A stretch of DNA of 44,355 nt. It comes from Bacteroidales bacterium. Its GTDB lineage: Bacteria; Bacteroidota; Bacteroidia; Bacteroidales; Tenuifilaceae. Both the position numbers and the translations under genes were made by a program. This document shows positions 17,633 through 26,977 of the stretch, piece after piece (the first letter of the stretch is position 1; every line of letters begins with the position of its first letter). The DNA lies in assembly GCA_028708425.1 (NCBI GenBank), contig JAQVYY010000030.1, positions 1-44,355 on the forward strand, given 5' to 3'. The notes under the pieces were generated by a model that worked only from the letters and a program-made list of their open reading frames with translations, was not told the origin of the DNA and ran no database searches.

Positions 17633-18724
17633 ATGGAAAAGCAGAGTTTAGATAGAATGTACATGCATCGTTGCCTTGAGTTGGCTTTAAATGGGCTGGG
17701 TAATGTGGCGCCAAATCCAATGGTTGGTGCCGTAATAGTTTTTAATAACAAGATAATTGCCGAGGGGTACCATGTCGAGCTTGGCAAGGAGCATGCTGAA
17801 CGAATAGCAATTAACTCTGTGAAAGATAGGGGCCTTCTAAAGGAGTCTACGCTGTATGTTTCGCTTGAACCTTGCTCTCATTTTGGAAAAACCCCTCCCT
17901 GCGCAAACCTTATCGTTGAGTCGGGTATTAAGAGGGTTGTGGTGGCAACGCGCGACCCTAACCCCAAGGTGCAGGGGCGAGGAATTGAGCTTATGTCGAA
18001 TGCTGGAATTGAGGTGGTTGAGGGTGTTATGGAGGAGGAGGCTAGGGAACAAAATCGTAGGTTTTTCGTTTTTCATAAAAAGCGTCGTCCATACGTAATT
18101 CTGAAATGGGCTCAGACCCTCGATGGGTATATTGATGCGGTTAGAAAACCCAGTGACCCTATCGCCCCTATATGGGTTACCAATGAGTTGTCGCGTAAGG
18201 TGGTTCATAGGTGGAGAAGCGAAGAGCAGGCTATTTTAATTGGAACGAATACCGTTGCCAAAGATAATCCGCGCCTTAATGTTCGTAGCTGGAGTGGTCG
18301 TTCGCCGTTTAGGGTGGTGCTGGATCGTAAATTGAGGTTACCCTCTACCATGAATGTGTACGATGGTTCGCTTCCAACCCTCGTGTTTATTGGGAATAAC
18401 TCGAGTGCTGCAAGTAAGCGACAAACTTTTGCCTCTATATCGGGATTGGAACTGCAAACAATCGATTTTGCCCGTGGAGTAGAGGATCAGGTGTTGACCG
18501 AGCTGTACGAACGGGGTATCCTTTCAATAATTATTGAGGGGGGAGCAATGCTAATTGGTAGCTTTGTGAAGAAAAACTACTGGGACGAAGCTAGGGTATT
18601 TGTTGGCAATAAGTTTTTTGGCGATGGCGTTAAGGCACCCGAGCTTAGCGGAGAATTTTTTAGCTACGATGAGATTGGCGATAGCAAGCTGTTTACCTAT
18701 AGAAATAGGCGGTCGAAAGGTTAA
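17633..18724 (+). CDS. ribD: Bifunctional riboflavin biosynthesis deaminase/reductase RibD
   Basis: A 363-residue two-domain enzyme of riboflavin synthesis. The N-terminal deaminase domain (about 1-145) has zinc ligands His54 (HAE), Cys81 (EPCSHFGKTPPC) and Cys90, with Glu56 as general acid/base. The C-terminal reductase domain (about 150-360) includes LKWAQTLDGYI and the IIEGGAML loop. It converts 2,5-diamino-6-ribosylamino-pyrimidinone phosphate to the 5-amino-6-ribitylamino uracil phosphate. The deaminase motif reads HAERIAIN where many homologues have HAEVNAI, a modest variation. The 3' end overlaps the convergent LOG gene by four bases. Confidence 0.94.
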   Translation: MEKQSLDRMYMHRCLELALNGLGNVAPNPMVGAVIVFNNKIIAEGYHVELGKEHAERIAINSVKDRGLLKESTLYVSLEPCSHFGKTPPCANLIVESGIKRVVVATRDPNPKVQGRGIELMSNAGIEVVEGVMEEEAREQNRRFFVFHKKRRPYVILKWAQTLDGYIDAVRKPSDPIAPIWVTNELSRKVVHRWRSEEQAILIGTNTVAKDNPRLNVRSWSGRSPFRVVLDRKLRLPSTMNVYDGSLPTLVFIGNNSSAASKRQTFASISGLELQTIDFARGVEDQVLTELYERGILSIIIEGGAMLIGSFVKKNYWDEARVFVGNKFFGDGVKAPELSGEFFSYDEIGDSKLFTYRNRRSKG

Positions 18725-19296
18725 ACCGAGGCAAATTCTATAGCCGTTTCATCCCAATTGGGAGCCATTTTTATAGCAGGAATTATTTGGTTTGGCGTTG
18801 ATACAAATTGCCATATCTGTTTGTGCTCAGGCCGCATAAAGCGCTCCTCAATCATTCGGTCGACCATTTGCTCTAGGTGCGAGTAAAACCCGTTGGTACT
18901 TAAAACAATAATGGGTTTAGTAAATTTCCCTAATCGTTTAAGTGTAAATACCTCCATAAGCTCCTCGAGGGTTCCACATCCGCCAGGTAGGGCAATAACA
19001 GCATCAACATCTTCAATTAGTCGCTTTTTACGCTCGCGCATATCTTCAACTAAAATTAGCTGGGTAAGATTTTTGTGTCCCCATTCAACCTTTTCCATAA
19101 AATAAGGTAAGATACCTATAACCTTACCGTTAAGTGCAAGCGCTGTATCGGCTATGCAGCCCATTAGCCCAACCGAGCCACCCCCATATACAATGGTTGC
19201 ATTGGCATTAACCAGCTCTTTGGCAACGTTCTGTGCCTGTTCAAAGTAATGTTTATCAACCTTTGCGCTTGAAGCGCAAAAAACGCTAACTTTCAT
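18721..19296 (-). CDS. LOG-family protein (nucleotide 5'-monophosphate phosphoribohydrolase-like)
   Basis: A 191-residue Rossmann-fold protein with the LOG signature PGGCGTLEEL and an upstream YGGGSVGLMG motif. In characterised members the PGGxGTxxE glutamate and a nearby arginine cleave the N-glycosidic bond of cytokinin or purine nucleoside monophosphates. In bacteria the physiological substrate is usually undefined, and the label lysine decarboxylase seen for this family is a legacy error. It overlaps ribD convergently and shares no operon with it. Confidence 0.9.
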   Translation of the reverse strand: MKVSVFCASSAKVDKHYFEQAQNVAKELVNANATIVYGGGSVGLMGCIADTALALNGKVIGILPYFMEKVEWGHKNLTQLILVEDMRERKKRLIEDVDAVIALPGGCGTLEELMEVFTLKRLGKFTKPIIVLSTNGFYSHLEQMVDRMIEERFMRPEHKQIWQFVSTPNQIIPAIKMAPNWDETAIEFASV

Positions 19297-19319
19297 GTTA
19301 TAAAGGGGTTGTAAAACAA

Positions 19320-19384
19320 GGCGTAACTAAAATCATTAGATGCAACTTTTTACGTAAAGATTAAGCATCTTTTTTTGTTACGCC
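19320..19384. repeat. Nested inverted repeat between trxA and the LOG gene
   Basis: GGCGTAAC and GTTACGCC (8 bp, perfect) enclose AGATGC and GCATCT (6 bp), the latter followed by seven T on the plus strand. It lies just after the trxA stop, so it may end trxA transcripts, although the T run is on the wrong strand for a classical minus-strand terminator. Confidence 0.5.
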
Positions 19385-19396
19385 CTGCAGGATTGA

Positions 19397-19714
19397 TTAT
19401 AGAAATGCCTCAAGTTTTTTTATAAGTGCTGCTTTTTGAGCAACGCCAATTTGTTTGTCAACAACCTCTCCATCTTTAAAAAATAGGATGGTAGGAATGT
19501 TGCGAATACCAAATTTGCTAGCTACATCGGGGTTGTTGTCAACATCAACTTTACCAACAACTGCTTTGCCTTCAAATTCCTTAGCAATTTCTTCAACAAA
19601 AGGCCCTACTATGCGGCAAGGCCCACACCACTCTGCCCAAAAATCTAGCAGAACGGGTTTATCAGTTTTTAAAACGAGTTCTTCAAAGTTAGCATCCGTA
19701 ATTTCTAGTGTCAT
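19397..19714 (-). CDS. trxA: Thioredoxin
   Basis: A 105-residue cytoplasmic thioredoxin of normal length. The active site WCGPC lies at residues 29-33 (Cys30 and Cys33), and the conserved cis-proline loop appears as RNIPTI. It reduces protein disulfides and is recycled by thioredoxin reductase, which is not in the window. It lies between dnaE and the LOG gene, with dnaE about 100 bases upstream on the same strand; trxA next to dnaE is a frequent arrangement in Bacteroidota. Confidence 0.95.
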   Translation of the reverse strand: MTLEITDANFEELVLKTDKPVLLDFWAEWCGPCRIVGPFVEEIAKEFEGKAVVGKVDVDNNPDVASKFGIRNIPTILFFKDGEVVDKQIGVAQKAALIKKLEAFL

Positions 19715-19812
19715 AGTTCAATAATTTTAATTGTTATTTATTTATGTTGTAAAGATAACATCTTTCAGTAAAAGTTGTTCTGTGTGCGAGCATAGATACA
19801 GTGATTTTTCAA

Positions 19813-22800
19813 CTAATTTATTTTGTAGCTAATATCCATTTTGTTAAGATGCTCTATTAGCTCATTGCCAACGTTTACCCTGTAGGTGCGCGAAAAGAGC
19901 TCAACGTTTACATGCGATTTAAGGTCGATAACCCGAATCCTGAGGTTAACATTACCTGGATGGTTTGTTGTCAGGGTTTTCAGCTCCTGAACTAGCTCCT
20001 CGTTTATATCGTCAACAAAGAGTGAGAGGGTAATTTTTTTTACCAGATCCTCACGCAGTGTCGATAAGGTTTGCATGCTTTTTATGTTGAATTCCAGCTC
20101 GCCTTGCCTAAAACGATTGGGACTAAAACGCCCCTTAACCAGCAGGGGGTAACCAACGTAAAACAATGGGCGATAGGTTTCAAAATTATTCCCAAATAGG
20201 GTAAATTCGTACGAGTCGGTAAAATCCTCAATGGTTATACGCCCGTAATGGGTTCCCTTTTTAGTGGGAAGAATTTTTGCCTCCGAAACGATACCCGCAA
20301 CCGATATATCCCTTCCGTTTAATTGGGCTGGTTCATAAAGTTCGCTTAAGGAGGTGTTGGTAAAATTATCAACCTCAAACTTAAAATCATCCAATGGATG
20401 TGCCGAGAGGTATATGCCAATTAGGTCCTTTTCTTTTGAAAGGTACTCCAGATTAGACCACGAATCGGCTTCCACTGGCTCGGGTTTTTGAAGTTCAAAC
20501 CCCGACTCCATCCCTCCAAAAAGGGTTTGTTGAACATTGTTTTTTTCTGTTTGAACTTTAGCTCCGTAACGCGATAGGTTTTCGATAAAGGTAACTCCCT
20601 TTGCATCGGGAGCAAAGTATTGCTCTCGCTTTATGTCGCTAAGGTTATCCAAGGCACCAGCCAGAACAAGATTCTCAATGTTTTTTTTACTGACAGTTTG
20701 AAGGTTAACACGCTCAACAAAATCGTACACATCTTTAAATGATCCAGCCTTTCGGGTTTCAATAATATTGATAACGGCACCCTCGCCAACGCCCTTAATG
20801 GCACCCAGGCCAAATCGAATGTCGCCATTATCCATTACAGTAAACTTATAGTTGCTGTGATTTACGTCGGGCCCTAGCACCTGCGCTCCCATACGTCGGC
20901 ATTCGTCCATAAAAAGGGTTATCTTTTTTATATCGGAAAGGTTACGGCTTAGCACAGCCGCCATAAATTGGCTTGGATAGTGTGCTTTTAGGTATGCCGT
21001 TTGGAATGAAACGAAAGCGTAGCAGGTTGAGTGCGATTTATTGAAGGCGTATTGTGCAAATTTTTCCCAGTCGCCCCATATTTTTTCAATCCTCTTCTCC
21101 TCGTACCCATTGGCCAAACAACCCTTTATGAATTTCGCTTTAAGCTTGTCCATAACGGTTTTCTGCTTTTTACCCATGGCTTTTCTGAGCGAGTCGGCTT
21201 CGCCTCTGGTAAAATCAGCTAATTTTTGCGAGAGCCTCATAACCTGCTCTTGGTAAACCGTAATTCCGTAAGTTTCCTCAAGAATCTCTTTCATTTCGGG
21301 TAGATCGTACTCAATTTTTTCGCGGCCGTGCTTACGTTTAATAAAGTTAGGAATATACTCAATAGGCCCTGGTCGGTACAGGGCATTCATTGCTATAAGG
21401 TCTTCAAAACGACTGGGTTTTAATGCTCTAAGATGTTTCTTCATTCCAGGCGACTCGAACTGGAATAGGGCGGTTGTATCGCCTCGGGAGTATAGTTCGA
21501 ATGTTTTCTTATCATCGAGCGCAACATGATCAATGTCAACATCAATCCCTTTCGATTCTTTTATAAACTGCAGCGCATCCTTGATTATCGAGAGGGTTTT
21601 AAGCCCTAGGAAGTCCATTTTTAGCAGCCCAATATCTTCAACATGCTTGCCATCGTACTGCGTAACGTATAGCTCGGCATCCTTATTTATGCATATTGGT
21701 ATATGCTCTTCAAGATTGTTACGACCAATAATAATACCGCATGCGTGAACCCCGGTTTGCCTAACCGACCCTTCGAGTACCTCGGCGTACTGTAGTGTTG
21801 ATTTAACCAGCTCGTTGGGCGAGTTTTTACATTGAAGTAGCTCTGGAACCTCTTTGTATGCTTGTGCAAGGGTTATTCCAGGCCGTTCGGGTACTAACTT
21901 AGCAATGCGCATTGCCTCAGGCAGCGGAAGCCTTTGTACCCTGGCAACATCGCGAATGGCCATTTTAGCAGCCATTGTTCCAAAGGTTATGATATGGGCC
22001 ACACGGTTTTTTCCGTACTTATTCACAACCCAATTCATCACCTGCTCGCGTCCATCCTCATCAAAATCGATATCAATATCGGGCATTGAGATACGTTCGG
22101 GGTTAAGAAAGCGCTCAAATAGTAACCCGTACCGAAGGGGGTCGATATCGGTAATTTTTAAACAGTATGCAACTGCCGAACCTGCTGCCGAACCTCTTCC
22201 TGGCCCAACCGACACATCCATTTCGCGGGCGGCAACCAGAAAATCCCACACAATAAGGAAGTAGCTGGGAAACCCCATGCTCTTAATTACTTCAAGCTCA
22301 AAATCGAGCCTTTCCTTAATTTCATCCGATAGGTTTTTGCCCCAGCGCACTTCTGCGCCCTTATAGGTTAAATGCCTTAAGTACTCGTTGTCGTCAGTAA
22401 AGCCGTCGGGTAGCCCAAATTCGGGCATAATAGGATCATGGTCGAGCGAGTAAATCTCAATCTTGTTGAGTATCTCTTCGGTATTGTATATTGCCTCGGG
22501 ATGGTTTGGGAATAGCCTGAGCATCTCATCTTCGCTTTTCAGATACTCCTGCATGGTGTAGTGCAGACGATTTGGGTCGTCTACCTCCTTTCCTGTGTTT
22601 AGGCATATTAGCCTGTCATGGGCTTGGGCATCCTCGGCATTAATAAAGTGTATATCGTTTGTGGCAATGCACTTTACTCCCGTTTTGGCAGCGAGTTTAA
22701 ATATAACCTCATTAACTCGTTTCTGCTCTTGGTATGTTCTTTCGGCAAATCCACCAGGCTTAACGGGGTGAAGCATTACCTCAAGGTAAAAGTCGTCGCC

Positions 22801-23403
22801 AAATATCTCCTTAAACTCGTAAATAATTTCCTCCGCTTTAGCTTCGTTTCCTTTTATGATAGCCTGAGGTATTTCGCCCCCAAGGCATGCCGACGACACA
22901 ACTATTCCCTCGCCATACTTGCGTAGCAATTCCTTGTCAATTCGAGGTCTTTGGTAAAAACCTTCGGTCCACGAGTACGATACCATTTTAGTAAGGTTGT
23001 GGTAGCCCGTAAGGTTTTTTGCCAGTAGCACAAGGTGGTCGCCGCCTCTTCTATTCTTGTCGCGAACTTTCCTGTCGGTTGTTACGTAGGCCTCGCATCC
23101 AATAATTGGCTTGAAAAGCTTTTGTTGTGTGGCAGCGAGTTTGATTTTTAGTTCCTCGCTAGTATCTGAATTCTTAGCAGAATCAATTTCTTTTTGCAAC
23201 CTTTTTATTTCAGAAAGATGTGATTGGTTCGCTTTGCTTACGGTATTTACAAACTCCTTAACACCAAACATGTTGCCATGGTCAGTAATCGCAATGCCTC
23301 TCATCCCCAGGCTTATTGCCTTATCTATTAAACCTTTAATGCTCGATGCTCCGTCAAGGATTGAGTACTGTGTGTGAACGTGAAGGTGTACAAATTTGCT
23401 CAT
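19813..23403 (-). CDS. dnaE: DNA polymerase III alpha subunit
   Basis: A 1196-residue replicative polymerase. The N-terminal PHP domain begins with HLHVHTQYSILDG and an ITDHGNMFG motif. The polymerase active site carries PDIDIDFDEDG at residues 441-451 with the catalytic aspartates. The fingers region holds GRGEADSLRKAMGKK-like sequence, and an OB-fold domain near 1010-1100 precedes the tail. The length is typical of DnaE1. It synthesises both strands at the fork, with the beta clamp and clamp loader encoded elsewhere. A TAACTTTG -7-like element is found upstream. Confidence 0.96.
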   Translation of the reverse strand: MSKFVHLHVHTQYSILDGASSIKGLIDKAISLGMRGIAITDHGNMFGVKEFVNTVSKANQSHLSEIKRLQKEIDSAKNSDTSEELKIKLAATQQKLFKPIIGCEAYVTTDRKVRDKNRRGGDHLVLLAKNLTGYHNLTKMVSYSWTEGFYQRPRIDKELLRKYGEGIVVSSACLGGEIPQAIIKGNEAKAEEIIYEFKEIFGDDFYLEVMLHPVKPGGFAERTYQEQKRVNEVIFKLAAKTGVKCIATNDIHFINAEDAQAHDRLICLNTGKEVDDPNRLHYTMQEYLKSEDEMLRLFPNHPEAIYNTEEILNKIEIYSLDHDPIMPEFGLPDGFTDDNEYLRHLTYKGAEVRWGKNLSDEIKERLDFELEVIKSMGFPSYFLIVWDFLVAAREMDVSVGPGRGSAAGSAVAYCLKITDIDPLRYGLLFERFLNPERISMPDIDIDFDEDGREQVMNWVVNKYGKNRVAHIITFGTMAAKMAIRDVARVQRLPLPEAMRIAKLVPERPGITLAQAYKEVPELLQCKNSPNELVKSTLQYAEVLEGSVRQTGVHACGIIIGRNNLEEHIPICINKDAELYVTQYDGKHVEDIGLLKMDFLGLKTLSIIKDALQFIKESKGIDVDIDHVALDDKKTFELYSRGDTTALFQFESPGMKKHLRALKPSRFEDLIAMNALYRPGPIEYIPNFIKRKHGREKIEYDLPEMKEILEETYGITVYQEQVMRLSQKLADFTRGEADSLRKAMGKKQKTVMDKLKAKFIKGCLANGYEEKRIEKIWGDWEKFAQYAFNKSHSTCYAFVSFQTAYLKAHYPSQFMAAVLSRNLSDIKKITLFMDECRRMGAQVLGPDVNHSNYKFTVMDNGDIRFGLGAIKGVGEGAVINIIETRKAGSFKDVYDFVERVNLQTVSKKNIENLVLAGALDNLSDIKREQYFAPDAKGVTFIENLSRYGAKVQTEKNNVQQTLFGGMESGFELQKPEPVEADSWSNLEYLSKEKDLIGIYLSAHPLDDFKFEVDNFTNTSLSELYEPAQLNGRDISVAGIVSEAKILPTKKGTHYGRITIEDFTDSYEFTLFGNNFETYRPLFYVGYPLLVKGRFSPNRFRQGELEFNIKSMQTLSTLREDLVKKITLSLFVDDINEELVQELKTLTTNHPGNVNLRIRVIDLKSHVNVELFSRTYRVNVGNELIEHLNKMDISYKIN

Positions 23404-23453
23404 TGCTTGCTAGTAGTGAGTTATATTATTTGGCGGGTATTTATACTAAAACC

Positions 23454-23461
23454 CAAAGTTA
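23454..23461 (-). promoter_or_regulatory. Possible -7 promoter element for dnaE
   Basis: On the minus strand the sequence reads TAACTTTG, about 50 bases before the dnaE start. A -33 TTG at the usual spacing is not visible. Confidence 0.4.
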
Positions 23462-23567
23462 GCTAATCAATTCTCAAAATCTTTGTGGTGTTGAAAACTA
23501 TTAGTAAAATTCTTTTATCCAAATAAAGCACCTGTGAAATGTGTATTTTATGCTTTCGTTTCACTAT

Positions 23568-23777
23568 TGTCCGGTAAATCTTTTGAGATTCTTCGCTAAT
23601 GCTCAGAATGACAACATGTTCGATAAAGCGGTTGAAAATAGAAATGCCTTTGTCAATGACAAATGTTTAGTTTTTAGGGGAGGGCTTGGCTATTTAGCCA
23701 AGCCCTCCCCTCCCCAATATGGCTCAACGCCCTGTCATTCCGACCGTAGGGAGGAATCTATAAATATTAACCGGACA
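23568..23777. repeat. 210-bp composite inverted-repeat element with a 16-bp perfect hairpin
   Basis: The outer ends are TGTCCGGTAAA and TTAACCGGACA (10 of 11 pair). Further in, GAATGACA pairs with TGTCATTC and AGATTC with GAATCT. The core is a perfect 16-bp stem, GGGGAGGGCTTGGCTA at 23677-23692 with its complement at 23695-23710, around a two-base loop. Imperfect direct repeats (TATGCTTTCGTTT and AATGCTTTCATTT) flank it. No gene is supported; a 126-codon open frame crossing the region is repeat-encoded. Confidence 0.72.
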
Positions 23778-23820
23778 CAAATGCTTTCATTTGTAATCTA
23801 TAGCCTGTTTTTAACCTATC

Positions 23821-23970
23821 TAACCCCAATTATTCATTCGATTAATTTGGGGCATCCGACAGCGACTAGGTCTCACAGCCTATTTTGTTACCCAAAATTG
23901 AGCTCGACCATGTTGGGGTAATCCGCATTTGCATTCATGATTAACAAATTTGATGAATAATGCGGGTTAA
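23821..23970 (-). repeat. Full-length copy of the MITE-like element, reverse orientation
   Basis: Begins TAACCCCAATTATTCATTC and ends GATGAATAATGCGGGTTAA. The right-end hairpin block is altered (GGCATCCGACAGCGA) compared with the other full copies. It lies between the divergent dnaE and rhomboid genes, in a 691-base gap that is otherwise the composite repeat plus short leaders. Confidence 0.87.
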
Positions 23971-24054
23971 AAGCCTTATAAAACCTTTGGTGGTAAAAGG
24001 TGTTAAATAATATGAACGGACGGCTTTTGTGGGGTCGAGTTGGTCAAAAATATT

Positions 24055-24062
24055 TATCTTTG
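24055..24062 (+). promoter_or_regulatory. Possible -7 promoter element for the rhomboid operon
   Basis: TATCTTTG fits TAnnTTTG and lies 32 bases before the ATG at 24095. A TTTG at 24026-24029 could be the -33 element, with a spacing of 25. Confidence 0.45.
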
Positions 24063-24094
24063 GAGATTGGTAACCATCAAAATTACAAGAAGGA

Positions 24095-24841
24095 ATGAAC
24101 CTTAGCAGAAGATCCATTTTTCAGAATATGCCTCCTGTGGTTAAGAATTTAATTATAATAAACATTATAATGTTGCTTGCCACTTTTGTTTTTAGGGGTA
24201 CTATGCACATCGATTTGACCAGAGTGTTGGGTCTTTTCTATTTCGAGTCATCAAATTTTCGTCCATATCAGCTAATCTCTCATATTTTTATGCACGGGGG
24301 AATAGCTCACCTGTTTTTCAATATGTTTGCCCTCTTTATGTTTGGTCGAATTTTGGAGCAGGTGTGGGGCAGTAAGCGTTTTTTTATCTACTACTTTTTT
24401 ACTGGGTTAGGTGCTGCCGCTCTGCATTCGCTTGTAAACTTTATTGAAGTTAAGTCGGTTATGTCCAACCTAACGCCCGAGCAAATTGCCCTTGTTAAAT
24501 CGGAGGGAGTTGCCGTGTTCGAGATGGGGAAAAATTATGCGCATCAAGGGATGGCGGCTCTAAATATTATGCTTAATATTCCAACGGTTGGGGCTTCGGG
24601 GGCGGTATTTGGGCTGCTTTTGGCTTTCGGGATGTATTTCCCAAACACGGAGCTTATGATAATGTTTATACCAGTTCCCATTAAAGCGAAGTACTTTGTA
24701 ATTGGGTATGGATTAATTGAGCTGTTTTTAGGTTTTAGTCAGCCAAACAGCGGAGTGGCTCATTTTGCTCACCTTGGCGGAATGCTCTTTGGGTTTATAC
24801 TGATTAAGGTTTGGAAAAAGCAGCGTAATAATTTTTACTAG
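24095..24841 (+). CDS. Rhomboid family intramembrane serine protease
   Basis: A 248-residue membrane protein with six or more helices. The catalytic serine is Ser168 in GASG (helix 4) and the catalytic histidine is His226 in HFAHLGG (helix 6). The helix 2 motif HGGIAHLFFNMFALFMFG is also typical. A 40-residue insert between helices 3 and 4 includes a short hydrophilic EIALVKSEG-like part. Rhomboids cleave membrane-anchored substrates; none is known here. The start follows a purine-rich AAGAAGG. It heads a run with a second rhomboid gene 18 bases downstream and an EEP-family gene. Confidence 0.92.
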   Translation: MNLSRRSIFQNMPPVVKNLIIINIIMLLATFVFRGTMHIDLTRVLGLFYFESSNFRPYQLISHIFMHGGIAHLFFNMFALFMFGRILEQVWGSKRFFIYYFFTGLGAAALHSLVNFIEVKSVMSNLTPEQIALVKSEGVAVFEMGKNYAHQGMAALNIMLNIPTVGASGAVFGLLLAFGMYFPNTELMIMFIPVPIKAKYFVIGYGLIELFLGFSQPNSGVAHFAHLGGMLFGFILIKVWKKQRNNFY

Positions 24842-24859
24842 CATTAAATTGTACTTACA

Positions 24860-25744
24860 ATGAATAGTATTTTACACGAAATAAAGCAATCGTTTAGGCA
24901 TGGAGGAATGCTGGTTAAGCTTATTTACATTAACCTAGGGGTTTTCTTAGCCTTTAATATATTTAGGGCCGTATTGGTTTTAGGTGGTATCGATATAGGG
25001 TTTATACTATCGCGATATATTGCCGTTCCTGCACATCTCCCAACCCTTGCAAGGCGTCCATGGACCTTGCTAACCTACATGTTTTTTCACGAGGGGTTTA
25101 TACATATCCTCTTTAACCTGCTGTGGCTATACTGGATGGGGAAAATTTTTCTCTCTTTTATGACCGAACGGAAGTTGCTAGGGGTTTACATTATGGGAGG
25201 GCTTTCCGGTGGATTACTATATATTCTTTTCTATAATATTTTCCCAGTTTTTGCCGATGTGTTGCCTGTATCATTTGCACAAGGTGCATCGGCATCGGTT
25301 TTGGCCGTTGTTTTTGCCGTGGCAGCATACGCTCCTAACTACACTTTAAACCTTATGTTTATTGGTCGGGTAAGGTTAAAGTATTTAGCTCTATTTATGG
25401 TTTTGCTCGATGTAATTAGCATTGCGGGTTCAAATGCTGGTGGACACATTGCTCACCTGGGCGGGGCTTTGTTTGGGTATCTTTTTATTTACTTTCAGAA
25501 GCAAGATATAGATTTGGTTCGCCCAGTTAACTTCGTTATTGATGCTTTTACTAGTAAACCATCAGCTAGGCGGAGGAAAAAAATGAAGGTTGATTATCGT
25601 AAACCCACCGATGATTATGAGTACAATAAGCAAAAGGCTGAGCAGCAGAAGGAGGTTGATAGAATTTTAGATAAAATATCGAAGGGTGGGTACTCAACCC
25701 TTACCGAAGAGGAGAAGCAAACCCTCTTCCGCATGAAAAATTAG
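24860..25744 (+). CDS. Rhomboid family protein with C-terminal helical tail
   Basis: A 294-residue second rhomboid. The catalytic pair is Ser144 in GASA (Ala replaces the Gly of the GxSG motif) and His199 in HIAHLGG. The HEGFIHILFNLLWLYWMG segment is the helix 2 signature. The last 75 residues are cytoplasmic and rich in Lys/Glu, ending TLTEEEKQTLFRMKN; this tail is seen in many Bacteroidota rhomboids paired with the shorter form. It likely acts as a protease, but the tail suggests a partner or regulatory role (inference). The EEP-family gene begins 15 bases downstream. Confidence 0.9.
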   Translation: MNSILHEIKQSFRHGGMLVKLIYINLGVFLAFNIFRAVLVLGGIDIGFILSRYIAVPAHLPTLARRPWTLLTYMFFHEGFIHILFNLLWLYWMGKIFLSFMTERKLLGVYIMGGLSGGLLYILFYNIFPVFADVLPVSFAQGASASVLAVVFAVAAYAPNYTLNLMFIGRVRLKYLALFMVLLDVISIAGSNAGGHIAHLGGALFGYLFIYFQKQDIDLVRPVNFVIDAFTSKPSARRRKKMKVDYRKPTDDYEYNKQKAEQQKEVDRILDKISKGGYSTLTEEEKQTLFRMKN

Positions 25745-25759
25745 CAACTTTTTAGAATA

Positions 25760-26878
25760 TTGTCCAATGCGTTATTGCTTAACTTTTATCCTTTAGCGTT
25801 GCGAAAGTTTATCGATAAAATACTCTGGTTTTTTACCCTGTTAGCTGGTTTTTTGCTGCTGCTTTCATACCTATCGGTATATGTTGAGCCAACCCTTTTT
25901 TGGTACCTTGGATTCTTAGGGTTGATGTACCCCTTTATTTTACTGCTTAATGTTGTGTTGTTGGTGTACTGGATTGCTCGTTGGAAATGGTGTTTTTTAT
26001 GCCCTGCCCTGTTTATACTTATTGGCGTATCGCATTTTGCCAGCTTTTTTCAGTTCCCTTTTGGGAAAACATTGCTTAAGGCCGACTCCGACCTAAAGGT
26101 AATATCGTATAATGTAAATTTATTTCATCTATACTCGTGGTCAAAACAACCGCCCACATATAATGCGGTGTATGAGTTTCTTCAATCTGAAAATCCCGAC
26201 ATTGCTTGCTTGCAAGAGTTTTATGTTGATAACAAACAGTTTACAGAGGTCGATGCCCGTCAAAAACTCGATTACAACGCCCATTTTGGCTACATAGTGA
26301 AGAAACCCAAATCAGGCTATGGTATGGTTACCTATAGCCGCCATCCTATAGTTGATACGGGCGAGCTTAGGTTTGAGAATAGTGCCAATGCCTGCATCTT
26401 TACCGATATACAGGTGGGTAACGATACGTTAAGGGTTTATAATATCCATTTACAGTCGTTTAGGCTGAAGGAGCGAAATCTTAATTTTCTGCTTAATCAG
26501 GATTACCGAAAGGAGTCGCAAGCAATGGACGAAATTAAGGATATATCGTTTAGATTTCGCGATGCTGTGCAAAAAAGGGCTCATCAGGTCGATAAGGTTA
26601 CCAATCATATGCTAAGTAGTCCGTACCCTGTTCTAGTTTGCGGTGATTTTAACGAATCGCCCATTTCCTATAACTACCGCAGAATGACAAAGTCGCTTAA
26701 CGATGCTTTTGTCGATGCTGGCGTGGGGGTAGGGCATACCTATAAAGGTTTTTTTCCATCGTTTCGTATCGATTATATTCTTTACAGCTCAGCCTTTGCG
26801 GCTACAGGGTATAGTAGTCCCAAAATATATCATTCCGATCATTTCCCCGTTGTCGTTACCCTAGGTAAAAAACGATAA
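25760..26878 (+). CDS. Membrane-anchored endonuclease/exonuclease/phosphatase (EEP) family protein
   Basis: A 372-residue protein: three N-terminal membrane helices (about residues 18-105), then an EEP domain on the far side. Active-site landmarks are LKVISYNVN, IACLQEFY (metal-binding Glu), CGDFNESP and the C-terminal SDHFPVV (catalytic Asp-His). The fold is shared by DNase I-like nucleases and phosphoesterases; the substrate is not predictable. No ATG is available: the frame offers TTG at 25760 or TTG at 25799, both before the first helix. The gene directly follows the rhomboid pair and is probably co-transcribed with it. Confidence 0.87.
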   Translation: MSNALLLNFYPLALRKFIDKILWFFTLLAGFLLLLSYLSVYVEPTLFWYLGFLGLMYPFILLLNVVLLVYWIARWKWCFLCPALFILIGVSHFASFFQFPFGKTLLKADSDLKVISYNVNLFHLYSWSKQPPTYNAVYEFLQSENPDIACLQEFYVDNKQFTEVDARQKLDYNAHFGYIVKKPKSGYGMVTYSRHPIVDTGELRFENSANACIFTDIQVGNDTLRVYNIHLQSFRLKERNLNFLLNQDYRKESQAMDEIKDISFRFRDAVQKRAHQVDKVTNHMLSSPYPVLVCGDFNESPISYNYRRMTKSLNDAFVDAGVGVGHTYKGFFPSFRIDYILYSSAFAATGYSSPKIYHSDHFPVVVTLGKKR

Positions 26879-26977
26879 TAATTACTAGTTTTGCCAAGAT
26901 TTTGTGGTTAGGCATTACTTAGCCATCGCATTGTTTTAGCTGGAATTATTTTACACTTTACAGAAACTAAGCTTACT

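Noticed and set aside
23541-23921. 126-codon open frame upstream of the first rhomboid gene
   Set aside because: It runs through the composite inverted repeat and into a MITE-like copy, so it is a chance frame.
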